Counted from the stretch's first letter, positions 12,001-22,499 are shown. The stretch is DNA of 64,000 nucleotides from Sapria himalayana (GCA_029783825.1 JAREIK010003428.1:32501-96500); one strand, 5' to 3'. A program made the numbers and translations. Notes: generated by a model from the letters alone, not told the origin.

Positions 12001-12378
12001 ACAATGTAACAAGAAAGAAAATAAATAAATAATATAAATATAGACACTAAATTAAATCTTAACTATCTCCTTCAGAATATTGTATACATTCATTGAATAT
12101 CAAAATTAGAAGATATGAAAAAACATACAATCATCCAAGTGTATTCATGATGATGTCTACAATAATTTCACTAATTAATATATTCACTAATAACATGTCG
12201 AAGTGTCTAAATATCAAATTAAAATATTATCAACAATGAATTGATAAACATAACATCTCCAAAAAGTAACTAATATACAAAAACATACAAGTAACTGATA
12301 ACATAACTCTTTTCATTGAAGTTAGAATCAACAATATGCCCATATACTATATCTTAGAATTGTGTTCATATTAGTGTA
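9040..12378. other. Featureless AT-rich DNA
   Basis: No supported gene. A more balanced patch at 9410-10030 contains a 64-codon reverse-strand frame (9832-10026) with a hydrophobic stretch. I could not relate it to any family, and it may be an unrecognised remnant of the neighbouring SPOC-like gene. TA microsatellites lie at about 11778-11793 and 11929-11968. Confidence 0.5.
11929..11968. repeat. TA microsatellite
   Basis: An interrupted (TA)n run of about 40 bases, one of several in the window. Confidence 0.85.
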
Positions 12379-12616
12379 TGTTGGAAAATCTAATATCTAA
12401 CTAAAAATACTGAGTGCAAATAATATTTGATCTAGTTTGTTGTGATTTACAATTGTTTTTTTCTTTTATTTTATTTTTTTCTTTCATATGTATAAGAGCA
12501 TTCAACCTATGGAATAGCATAATTCAATTAGTCCCTTATATAAGGGTTTAGCTTGTACACATTTTGTTATGCAATTTTTCAAATACTCTTCTTTTATTTT
12601 GCATTGTTTCTCAACA
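12379..12616 (+). mobile_element. Small LTR-like sequence ending at a tRNA-Met primer site
   Basis: The sequence starts TGTTGGAAAATC and ends TTTCTCAACA, giving the TGTTG...CAACA inverted ends of a plant LTR (238 bp). Immediately after it is TAGTATCAAAGCC, close to the initiator-Met primer-binding site TGGTATCAGAGC. No pol coding follows. It could be the 5' end of a truncated Ty1-copia or TRIM-type element. Confidence 0.6.
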
Positions 12617-12945
12617 TAGTATCAAAGCCAAAATCTTATAGAATACAAATTCTTGAGTGAGTGGCTTGCATTTCAATGTGCAGAAACATTTAATATTTTA
12701 TTACAATATACCAAAAAATCATTTTAGATATTATATGATAAAAAGTTGGACATATTTCTCAAATACTCTTCTTTTATTTTGCATTGTTTCTCAACATGGT
12801 ATCAATACAAAAATCTTATAGAATACAAATTTTTGAGTGTGTGGCTTGAATTTTGAATGTGCAAATGCTTTTAATATTTTATTACAATATAACAAAAATT
12901 TATTTTGAAAGTATATGATAAAAAGTTGGATATATTTCTCACTAA
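12585..12945 (+). repeat. Tandem duplication spanning the LTR/primer-site junction
   Basis: Two adjacent copies of a unit of about 170 bp, starting near 12585 and 12757. Each includes TACTCTTCTTTTATTTTGC, the TTTCTCAACA LTR end, the primer-site-like TATCAA, and then ATCTTATAGAATACAAAT and AAAAAGTTGGA. The second copy reads TGGTATCAATAC at the primer site. Confidence 0.75.
12617..12630 (+). promoter_or_regulatory. Primer-binding site (initiator-Met tRNA type)
   Basis: TAGTATCAAAGCCA directly abuts the CAACA end of the LTR-like sequence. It differs from the usual plant Ty1-copia site TGGTATCAGAGC at only two positions. Confidence 0.6.
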
Positions 12946-13993
12946 AATATAAAAATTTAGAATCTTGTTCAAATTTTAGTAAAGATCTCAACTAATTATC
13001 AACCTAAAATTTTTTATCATCAATTATTAGTTATATATACAAAAAATATCAAAGATGAAGTGCATCCAATTATAATTATACTAAACTTAAATTATAAGGG
13101 TCTAAAGCACCATTTTTTTGTAAATTATTAACATATCTTCTTAGATGACTCATCTAGTACTCCACTACTAGTTTTAAAGTTATATATTTTTAAAATATTT
13201 ATATTTGACTAGATTTTATTTCTCATTTAGTTTTTTTTTATCATATTAGAATTTGTCCATACAATTTAAGTGTGACTATTAATACTAAATATTTTGCTTA
13301 CTTGAGGAAAGACACTAGAGAAGAAAGATTTCTCTACATCATCTAAAATATTAAGTTCATTATATAAAGATTGTACTTAGTGCACAAGCCTTCTATTTTA
13401 GCTTAAGGTCTGGGAGAAGTTCATATATCAATGTCTTACCATCAAAATTTAAAGAATACATATGATAAGTCTCGAACCCAATACCTTGGACAAAGATGCT
13501 TATATTGAATAAAGACATGACATCCAACAAATACATATAATATAAAAATTTCACAAATGATTAGTCATCTTAGTAATATTCTCATACAAATATTTTAAAT
13601 TCAAAATTCTAATAAGATTTGGTGCATTAATATTATGCAACTACATACAAAATTTAATTCATGATATGGATCAAATGTATTATCTATAATATTTAATTAA
13701 CTAAATTTATGTTATGTTTTACTAGGAAAGAACTACAAAACTCAAAAATACGTAAGAAAAGAAAGAATAGAGTAATTAAATTAAATAATAAAATATATAT
13801 ATTAATCTAATGATGCATAGCATTCATTAGATAAAATATTATTAATTATTATATGTATTTATAAGTTTAAGCAATTGAGCTTATGGATTATAAAAATATA
13901 ATATATAATACACAGAATTCTCACTTAACACATAATTTATGAGATGTTAATAACTTAATTATCTTACCCATAAAAATTAAAGAAATTTCATCT
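12946..13993. other. AT-rich DNA, no feature
   Basis: No gene or transposon end recognised. The segment ends at the left flanking repeat of the hAT-like insertion. Confidence 0.5.
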
Positions 13994-14371
13994 ATAGGTG
14001 TCAAATGGGTGAGGCGGCCCGAGTCCCGACCCAAAGCCCAGCACGACACGCTTGCCGTACTGTGCTCGAGCCCGTGCCTGGCAGACCCTGGGTATGAGTC
14101 ATGTCGTGTCGTGCCGAGGGTTTTTGGCCTACGTGACATGCCAGGCACTTGGGCACGACACAGATGATCATGCACCAAGCGATGCCTGACATGGGGACGG
14201 TGGCACGACAGCACAGTGGAAGAAACCCTAATTTTGTAAAAATTCGACCTGACCTGACCTGAACCAACCAACCAGAACCTAGGCAATTTTTGGGCCGCGG
14301 GCACATGTCGGGCTTGCCCTCCAAAAACCCGTGTCGTGCTTGGCACATCACCCCAACCCGGTTGGGCCCGA
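13994..14371. mobile_element. Short hAT-like non-autonomous insertion
   Basis: A sharply GC-rich 378-bp island in AT-rich DNA. It starts ATAGGTGTCAAATGGG and is filled with GGCCCG, GCACGACA and CGTGCC motifs, a look typical of Ac/hAT-type short elements in plants. The 11-bp sequence AAATTTCATCT lies directly on both sides (13983-13993 and 14372-14382), consistent with a target duplication (hAT normally 8 bp, the rest chance). The 3' end does not mirror the 5' end well, so the class is inferred. Frames called across it are GC-composition artefacts. Confidence 0.6.
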
Positions 14372-14382
14372 AAATTTCATCT

Positions 14383-15203
14383 GAATTAGTATCAAACAAG
14401 ATACCTATAGCTTTTAAACAAAGATATATATTTTTCATCTTAAAAAAATATTTTGTTACTTACAAAAACACACAACCACTATTGTATGATATAATTGTTG
14501 TTTTCTAATTTATATTAAACATGCTTAGTGATGAATTAGCCATTTTAACAAATTAATTGGGTCAGTTTATTAGGTCCTGAGTCATGAGTGCCCAAAAAAC
14601 AACTCATGCCTAGGACCTAAGTAGCTATGCACATGCCACATTGTCATGGGTAACAAGTCACAATTGATTTGACCATGATCCTAGTACAAACTATGATTGG
14701 GCAAGAGTAATAGGTCACAAGTAGCACATTGGGTTAGCCCACACGCAACCACAAATGGCATATGGGGCCACTAAATGAGGCTCAATAAACCCCACAATTT
14801 TATGCCATACAAGACAATGCCATCTTGAACTAGTTAGACACTCATACCCATGATAAAATGCTCATAAGACTGCCCTAAGGACTGTGTCACTACATCAAAA
14901 CTATAGACCTGTGATACATGACCCGACATCCACATTCAATGACAAATGGTGAAAATATATAGAATCTATGATTAATCAAAGGTACTATATTACACCATAT
15001 ATTTTTTTATTATTTATTTAATACACGAATACAAGAATACATAAAAATTATATTGGAGCATTCCTTTTTACTATGATCATCCTCTTCCTCATAACTTAAG
15101 CACAAACATGAATCCAAACAAAAATTAATCTCAAAAATTCTCATATAATGATTATATCTAACCTAAAATAATAAAAGTGAAGGAAAAATCAACATATGCT
15201 TAC
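14383..15203. other. Non-coding interval
   Basis: A mixed-composition stretch (14540-14960) contains short inverted repeats, for example TTAGGTCCTGAGTCATGAGT near 14569 against ACTCATGCCTAGGACCTAA near 14602. No gene recognised. It could be a further decayed element. Confidence 0.45.
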
Positions 15204-16129
15204 CTTGCAATCTAAATCAGTTACCACAAACTATCCTAGTGGTAAAGCAGCATTCCTTTGGCTCTCAGGGCAACATGACCTATTTATCAGAAAAACCTTT
15301 AGAGAATTATTAAAAGCAAATTTAATATCAAAATTATAGTAAATCAAAGTAAATTCAGATGGTAACTTTTGATAATGATATAAAAATATAATTTGATCAG
15401 ATACATAATGAAAAGAGATTCAATTTTCCACAAAATGCTACAAATGGAAGGATCCTAAGCAACCAATAACAAGCTACAATGTCCCAACAGACAGAACTTC
15501 TTTCTTAATGTTTGGAGATGAATGAATCAAATTTCCATTCACACCTACCTACAACAACAAAAATAATTGGTCCAAATAAGAAAATAAAGGCCAAGATCAA
15601 AATTTCAGAATAGTGATAACTAAAAAATTAATTGAGATGTCAATTTTTAAGTAAAGTAATGTTCTACATAATGTATAGTAGCATCTTCTGAGCACAACAT
15701 TAAGATGATTGTGGGATGAGCATTGCACTCGACAATCTGAAAAGTCAAAAAAAATGCATTATTTTCTCATGGCAAAGTAAATGATAAAAAATCAACAATC
15801 AAAATAAGGAACATTACCTGATTTTTATTCTCGTCATTCTTGAAAGCTATGATTCCTAGTACCCCTTCAGATGCCCTTTACACTTTAACGTTAAAGAAAT
15901 CCAACAATTCAACTATAGGTGGTATCCTAACATTCATCCTAAAAAATAACTCATTAATAGAAAGCATTGTGCACATTGCCAAAAGCAATTGCATTAAAAA
16001 TAGAAAGCTAATATGAGTTTTGATGTTGCTATTCTCATGGGCAAGGTTGGTGATTGCATCAGCTACCCATCTTTGGATGCTATTCACTGCCCAAGAAGTA
16101 GATCCATCTCGGTGTAGGTGGCAAAGCAC
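15204..16129 (-). pseudogene. ARIA/ABAP1-like BTB-ARM protein gene fragment, five exons
   Basis: Reverse-strand exons match the ARM-repeat region of plant ARIA/ABAP1-type BTB-ARM proteins, which act in ABA signalling and cell-cycle control. Exon at 16129-16010: HRDGSTSWAVNS, ADAITNLAHENSNIKT. Exon at 15938-15818: RIPPIVELLDFFNVKV, stop, RASEGVLG, IAFKNDENKNQ. Exon at 15736-15668: IVECNAHPTIILMLCSEDAT. Exon at 15548-15455: NLIHSSPNIKKEVLSVGTL, stop, LVIGCL. Exon at 15279-15204: SCCPESQRNAALPLG, stop, FVVTDLDCK. Each is bounded by AG acceptors, and GT donors are clear at 15817 and 15203, so this is a genomic copy and not a retrocopy. Three in-frame stops and a roughly 24-bp loss after GAL show decay. 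The BTB domain and later ARM repeats are missing. Confidence 0.75.
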
Positions 16130-16469
16130 CTGAGTCAATAAAATGCTGCTAATGTTCCGGATGTTCCACAAAAAATGGTAAAAGTTCATGAGTGTAACAT
16201 GTAAACACAACACAAACAATAGGCAGCAATGGAATGTTGTAATAGCTTACAAATCAAACAACTAAAGCCATATAATGTGTGAGACACTTCATTGTTCATT
16301 GATTTTGAACTCAAGAGTTACTCAATAATTTTATTGAACCCATTCTTAACTAATATTACCATATTAATATTACAGAAAAATAAACAATATATTAATTAAT
16401 ACTAATTATTATAGTTTATAATAATATCTTTTCTGTTTTTTACTTATTTTATTATTTTTATGTTATTAT
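16130..16469. other. Non-coding interval
   Basis: Likely remnant intron upstream of the ARM-repeat exons, then AT-rich DNA. No further ARIA-like exon recognised. Confidence 0.4.
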
Positions 16470-16610
16470 TGATGGAAGCACATGACATCTAGACTGCTCC
16501 AATTCATTGGCCCCATTATATTATATGAGAGGATTGCTTGTAATTTGTTTACTAAGTGTTTTTTCATCATGTTTTATGTTTGGCATAAAATTATGCATAG
16601 TATCAAAGCC
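16470..16610 (+). mobile_element. Possible LTR end with primer-binding site
   Basis: TGATGGAAGCACATG at 16470 to AAAATTATGCA at 16597 is followed by TAGTATCAAAGCC, the same primer-site variant as at 12617. This suggests a second small LTR element remnant (127-bp LTR). No matching 3' LTR seen; the downstream 16611-16906 is unassigned. Confidence 0.4.
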
Positions 16611-16906
16611 AAAACTCTAAGTAAATCAAACCTTGAGTCATGTAAGGGTTCAAAATCCTAAAAAATGAGAGAACATACATTGTGCCAACACAAGGGACAT
16701 GGGCGTACATGTTGTAGTAACGCCCCATATACTATCATCACATACTATATGAGATGAGCATCTACTCCATAAAGAGGATGTTGCATGGTTATGCATGATA
16801 AGAGAGTGTGTGCATGGTAGTAGGTACCTCAATTGCACATTAGGCATTGTAGTCATGGAGTATTGTTTTTTGTTGACAGCGTGCATGGTAATATGGCACA
16901 ACAGTA

Positions 16907-17726
16907 GCACTTCAATTATATAATTTCAATACTAAAATTTACCGAATTATCGATCAATTTTTTGGTCGCTAATTCTGATTTTTTTGGTCGCTAATTCTGA
17001 TTTTTTTGGTCGGTATATCAAATAGCAATCATTTACCTGTCGAAAATCATTGGTCGTAATTTTGCTCGTCGCTAATTTTTTAACGATAAAAAATCAGTCA
17101 ATCGGTAAATTATCATCCATTTATCAATCTTCGACCAACAAACATTTACCGATAATATTCCTACAATTTTCTAACCTAAATTAATTAGGTCAAAACATGG
17201 TCTCTAAATTGTTGGTAATTAATGACCATTTACAGACCATTCACCGACAAATAATTACCGATCATTTAGAGACCATGTTTTGACCTAATTAATTTGGTTA
17301 GAAAATTGTAGGAATATTGTCGGTAATAACTGATCATTTTGAGGATAATTACCGACAACCAATATTCGATGATATTTCGACTATTTTCTGACCAAAAATA
17401 TTAGGTTGGTAAATGGTCTCCAAATGGTCGATAATTACCGATAATTTAAAGACCATTTACTGATAAATAATTTTCGACTATATTCCAACCATTTTCTGAC
17501 AAAAAGCATTAAATCAGTAAATGGTCATAAAATGGTCGGTAATAACTGAAAAAAATTGTGGCAAAAAATTGACCAAAAATATTTTAAAATTATTGGTAGG
17601 TAATTGATTTCCAAAAATATTACCGACCATTTGATAATCTTTTACCAACCATTAATATTAAAAAATTGTGGTCGGTTTTGGCCACAATTTGGTTCGATAA
17701 TTACCGACCATATTTTTTTTGTAGTT
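16907..17726. mobile_element. Short CACTA-like non-autonomous element F with central palindrome
   Basis: It is filled with TTACCGACCATTT-type motifs in both orientations. The right edge reads CCGACCATATTTTTTTTGTAGTT, like a CACTA 3' end (TTTTGTAGTG) with the last base changed. The left edge CACTTCAA differs by one base from CACTACAA. It lies next to the 3' side of element E. No clear 3-bp target duplication was found, and the left boundary is tentative. Confidence 0.5.
17146..17327. repeat. Long near-perfect inverted repeat
   Basis: Arms of about 76 bp (17146-17221 and 17251-17327) differ at only a few positions around a 29-base loop. Their core is CCTACAATTTTCTAACC, then AATTAATTAGGTCAAAACA, then TGGTCTCTAAA. 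It would fold as a strong hairpin if transcribed. Confidence 0.85.
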
Positions 17727-17890
17727 TTTCTGTGTATGCTACGGAAACTGGAACAAATAATACATAAAAACATCCAATTAACTTCCAGTTTTGATGTAGT
17801 TGCTACAGAAACATATACAGATAACATGACAAAAAAATCCAATTAACTCTAGCAAACAACTATATATACTGCATATATATATTAAAAACA

Positions 17891-19798
17891 TCAAGAGAAA
17901 ATAAAAAAAAAATCAAACCTAAAATCAAAGTTCAAGGCATTGAAAATAATGTGTGCAATACACACAATCATCCAACCTAGTATTATAATCGTTATGCTGT
18001 GACATTTTTGGTCCACACGGTAAGATGTCAGTACTAGGGTAGAGCTTTCTGCTGCTGCTAGTCCTGATGCGGGTCTACAGGTGCTACTGTAGGTAATGGA
18101 GTAGTTGCTGGTAGCTGGAGAATTACACTGAATAATCTGAGGTAGATCATTAGTCTTGAACTGTAGTCCTCCTTCCGAAAACATCTTTGTAAGCCAGTAA
18201 AAATGCATACGCAACTCATCCCTATCATCCTCATAGTCAATCATGCGTCACTCGGTATTGGCCAACTGAAACAGTATCGAATTTTGCATCACATCCTGAA
18301 ATTCCATCTTCGAGAACAAATTTGAAACTGGTCCTAAAAATTTAGCTTCATAGTCTAGTTTTTTTTGCAAGTAGAATGATGATGTCGCCGAACCAATGCC
18401 ATAGACGGGGATCTTCTCCTCGCCATCAACAGCCACATACAAATTCTGATTCGTATCAACTGGTGGAGCTGATGAATGAGAACTACCTATTGCACCATCA
18501 CATGAACTTGAAGTAGACTAGGAATATGCTTGAGTCACAACAACTAACATTTCCTATTATCTCGCCTAATAAAAATCTACGAAAAGTATTTAAATTTATA
18601 TTCAAACAAAAAAATAGAAAAATTAATTTTTTTTAATATAAACTTACAATTGCTGCATGAGATCTCTGATCAACGAAAGATTGATCATCATGAGCATTCG
18701 TGTGCATGTATCTGAATAAGCGAGGAGCATTAGACTTCTTACCCTTTTTGCATGTCTATAATTACACACAATACATACGTTAATTATATTGAAAAAAGAT
18801 TCCTTATGAGAAATGAAATGTAGGCATAATTGAACACAATTCACAAGTAATAAACATATATAGTATAAATTATAAATAATACCAATGCTCATTCATGATC
18901 AAGCATAGAGTGAGATCTATAAGTTTGTGTAGGCATGCCACTACCCTTTCTAGCCCGCTCTGAGCGACGATTGCCGCTCTGTTTATCACACCTCTTCCTA
19001 TAATCCAAATCTTCCAAACTGCTCCTCCACTCCTTAAAAACATGATCCGGGATACTCGAATTTTTTTCTTTCTTCTTCAACCATTGTATCTTTGATCTCA
19101 TACATGGTGTCTTTATACTAACTGCCAGCATGTTTGTAGAATACACTTTTGACCGCCTCCTTTGGCTGTGTCTACCTGTAAACTTTCTGCATCCATAAAT
19201 AAATAATTTTTAATCAATGAACAAAAGAATAAATAAAATATGTAAAATTTTTAGGTAGTAATATTTACTTTAAATTCTCTCCAAATCATCAATTGGTCTC
19301 TATGTTTGAGTGACTTCCAATTATGTCCATTAGGTTAAAAGGACTTCCAGAAAATTGTCTTCAGAACCCTAGAAATGGAACAAGATGGCTCTAACTTTGT
19401 CATGCAACAAAAAATTTATTAGCAGGTAAGAAATAAATTAAAAAATTGATAAATAATTTGTTAAGTTTTATATCTTACAGATTATCAATTGTCTGAACAA
19501 ATTGAGCAAAAGAGAGTATCTCGTCAGTATGGTGCTCTAAGGAAAACTCTCCAACATCTCCATCCTCTCCTTCCTCTCTCTCCAATGTCTTTTGATCATT
19601 TATCAAAATCTCAGGACCATTATGTGGATCAGTCAGATGATGCTGCTGCTATGGTATATTCATAACCTTCTCTGTCTGCTATGGCATCTCATCCACCCAT
19701 GCCCTTCTACCAGTTTCGAGCATACCCGAGGCTGTGCTGCCTATTCCATAACTTATACGACCTTGCAAACTGCTGCCTCTACCTTGTCCACGTGCCAT
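17891..19798 (-). pseudogene. CACTA second gene (TNPA-like, Transposase_24 type), element E
   Basis: This partner protein of the TNP2 transposase is expected to bind subterminal repeats. The start at 19798 gives MARGQGRGSSLQGRISYGI. Exon 1 runs to about 19480 with acidic EREEGEDGDVGEF, and exon 2 is near 19369-19271 (SGSEDNFLEVL, HRDQLMIWREFK). Exon 3 starts near 19184 (KIQWLKKK, DYRKRCDKQSGNRRSE), a basic stretch like Transposase_24. Exon 4 is 18755-18648 (LFRYMHTNAHDDQSFVDQRS). Exon 5 contains VYGIGSATSSFYLQKK and a helical tail. Donors and acceptors are GT-AG throughout. Two TAG codons in exon 1 and one early in exon 5 (also TAG) make it a pseudogene. It lies 73 bp downstream of gene 1 on the same strand, the usual CACTA order. 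Confidence 0.7.
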
Positions 19799-19871
19799 AT
19801 CTATAAAAATACATAAGTCAATGAAACTAAACAAAAATGATTAATAATTAAAATAACATAAAACATACTGC

Positions 19872-20639
19872 CTACTCATTCTCATCAGAATTATCCAAAT
19901 CTAGTTGGATAATTCCACGAGTATGTAGTAGCATCATTTCAAACTCATCTTCATCACTCATTTATTTTTCATAATAAATTAATTTTCATCAATATCTACA
20001 ACTCCACGAGTATCCATCTCAAAAGATGCGACTAAAAGGACGTCTTCATGCCCACCACATCTTTGATTAAAACAAAAATACCAACATGGTTGAACCTCAG
20101 GGGAATTCATTAGGACATATAGATGAACTATAGTATATTAATAGTCTGTTAGATACCATATTCCTTCAGTGCCAATTACTTTACTTGGATGCTTGAAAAT
20201 TTCAAACATATCATTATCCACATTGCCATAAAGATAAACTTCATTCCACTCTTCCTCAAGTGGAAAAGTTAGATCTCCTTCTTTGCAATAGAATGATGTG
20301 AATTTAGCAGCCTCATCCATAATATAACCTATTGATATAGAACCCTCTACCTGAGTCTTATTTATTATTTTATCCTTTATTTTCCTATAGTATCTACAAA
20401 AAGATTATTAAAAATTACAAGTCATTTTTGTGTATATAAAATATATATAAGAAAAGAATTTATTTAGTGAATTAATATTACCTTTCTAGAGGATACATCC
20501 AATGATAATGGACAGGACCATCAATCCTAGCTTCATAAGCAAAGAGCACTGGAAGATGTTCGATTGAGTCAGATAAACTAGGATGAAAGATTTTTTCAAG
20601 ATTGCATAAGATAATAGGATTTTGTTCATCCAAATTCCT
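19872..20639 (-). pseudogene. 3' end of CACTA TNP2 gene (DUF4218 part), element E
   Basis: Two exons of the C-terminal part of a TNP2-type transposase gene. Exon 1 (20639-20482) reads LPVLFAYEARIDGPVHYHW then MYPLER. Exon 2 (from 20393) reads YYRKIKDKIINKTQVEGSIS, GYIMDEAAKFTSFY and FKHPSKVIGTEGIWYLTDY before a stop, then HLYVLMNSPEVQP and an acidic tail ending SDENE at 19872. The intron 20394-20481 (GT-AG) is at the same codon as in elements A and D. DUF4216 is missing between DUF4218 and the acidic tail. The 5' part is absent because a CACTA terminus begins at 20640 in mid-gene. Confidence 0.75.
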
Positions 20640-21120
20640 CACTACAAGAAAAATCTCATATAGCTAGGGACAATTCCCTAGCTAAATGGACATTTTTCAT
20701 CACTAAATAAGATATAAAGATGGATTAACAATAGATGAATTTTCTATCTAAAGTTCTCATCGCTAAAATTTAGCTAGGGAAAGTGTCCTTAGCTAAAAAT
20801 TTAGCAACAGAAAAACCCTAGCTAAAAAAATTAATTTTTCTAGCTAAATTAGCAAGATAAATGAGATTTTCCATTGCTAAATAGATATAACGACAGAAGT
20901 ATTCACAAGCTAAAGTGCTCATCACTAAATACTAGCAATAGAAATAGTCCCTAGCTAAATAAATTTAGCGACGGAAAAAACCCTTGTTAAAATAAAGATA
21001 TCCCTAGCAAAATTAGCTAATAAAAATTTCCTAGCTAATTTAGCTAGTAATTTTTCCATTGCAAATTTAGCATGGGATTTTTCCCTAGCTAAATTAGATA
21101 AAGAATTTTTCCTAGTTTTT
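20640..21120 (-). repeat. CACTA terminus with palindromic subterminal repeats
   Basis: It starts CACTACAAGAAAAATCTC and continues with repeated CTAGGGACAATTCCCTAG, AGCGACGG and CATCACTAAAT motifs. This is the inverted counterpart of 7660-8083 and 45620-46361. The start falls inside the DUF4218 exon of element E, directly after CAAATTCCT. Confidence 0.85.
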
Positions 21121-21744
21121 TTTAATTCAAAACTATTTTCAGAATTTAATTTATTTTAAAATTTTTTAATTAAATAATTTAATATTTTTAAAATAATTTG
21201 AATAAAAATAGAAACAATAAATTATAATTTATAATTAACACAAAATAAAATCATTTAATAAAATATTCTAATACAATATTTTACATAATTAAAACAAAAA
21301 AATAATAAAATTTTATTACATCTTATTCGTCAATATATCTACCGATAGTGCATAAAGTATAATCTATCCATTCATTGATGTTGCTTTCTTTCCCTCTACT
21401 CCTTCGATCACCATTTTTCTACTGTGACAAAGTTGTTAGAGTCACGACAGATCATGTCTAGTGAAAATCCCATCACTTATACAAGCTTTGTATGGGGAAT
21501 AATACGGTACCATATCTATAAGTTTAAACAACTCAATCAAATCAAAATAAAAAAAAATATATTTTGATAAATATATAATACTACAGTATATATGTAAATA
21601 TATACTAGTATTTCACTCGTACATATATTATTGTAGTATATGTACATACAAACTATAGTATTATGTGTACATATATACTGAGTACAAATATACTCAATAT
21701 AATGTAAATAAAATACAGTAGTATTATACGTACGTATATATCAT

Positions 21745-22055
21745 ATTTGTTGTTGTAGCTATTGCTGCTACTACTACTGTCGTTGCCCCTACCACTCTAT
21801 CCACTGCTCCCACTACTACTACCACTATCGCATTTTCCGCCGCTACTGCTGCCGCTGTTGCTGCTGCTGCCGCTGTCGCCGCTATTACCGCTGATGCCAC
21901 CACTGTCACTGCTACCACCGATTCTGCTGCTCCTGCTATTGCTGCTCCACTATTAATACCACTGCCGTTGTCGCTGCTACCACTATCACTGCTGCCGGTG
22001 CTACCTCTGATGCTGCCGCTACTGCCACTACCGCCACTGCCACCGCCTCTGTTAA
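21745..22055 (-). repeat. GC-rich imperfect trinucleotide island
   Basis: A CTGCCGCTGTTGCTGCTGC-type triplet run, the inverted equivalent of the islands at 6775-7015 and 45060-45135. Leu/Pro and Ala/Val open frames across it are artefacts. Confidence 0.75.
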
Positions 22056-22069
22056 TAATAAAAAAAAAT

Positions 22070-22460
22070 GGTGGGTGATGATGCTCGACTGATGAACTTT
22101 AGATTGAGCGAGTTTTTGTTGAGGTGGCAAGCTGCTTTTCCCAAAATAGGAACCGATATTCCTCCTGGACTAGAATTACATGATGCTACACGAGCATCAT
22201 TATCAACATCATTCTAAGACCTAGTACAATTAGAATCAATCATTGTAGAATCTAGAGGAACAAAACTTATTTACTCATACGTTTGCTTTGTACCATGTGA
22301 TAATTGCATATCAATATAATCACTAAGATTTTTAAGACCAACCTCTATGTGTCTGGCTGGACTGGACCAAAAATATGATCTCAAAGCTTTAGGAAAAGTC
22401 TAATATCCATTGCTTTTATTAGCTATATCAGTGACCAATGCACGATGATGACCAAACCAG
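22070..22460 (-). pseudogene. Unidentified coding-like segment shared by both composite ends
   Basis: On the reverse strand from about 22460 one frame reads SGWFGHHRALVTDIANKSNG, stop, TFPKALRSYFWSSPARHIEV, GLKNLSDYIDMQLSHGTKQT. Further on it reads SCNSSPGGISVPILGKAAC and LNLKFISRASSPTIFF. The + strand copy at 44650-45060 keeps parts of this (SCNSGPRGILGHILGEAVY, LNLKFISRASSPAILLL) but is shifted elsewhere. The amino-acid texture looks like real protein, but I do not recognise the family. It may be a captured host gene or part of a CACTA gene not present in A, D or E. Stops and frameshifts are present in both copies. Confidence 0.4.
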
Positions 22461-22499
22461 CCCGAGTAATTATATATTCAAAAGTGATCCTGTCTGTAA

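Noticed and set aside
13921..14508. Three long frames in both directions
   Set aside because: They lie across the GC-rich hAT-like insertion and its edges; composition explains them and no family is recognised.
17604..17846. Short frames on both strands at the edge of element F
   Set aside because: They overlap each other and the ACCGACCA repeats, and no domain is visible.
21724..22130. Ala/Val and Leu/Pro frames
   Set aside because: Triplet-repeat artefacts in the composite arm.
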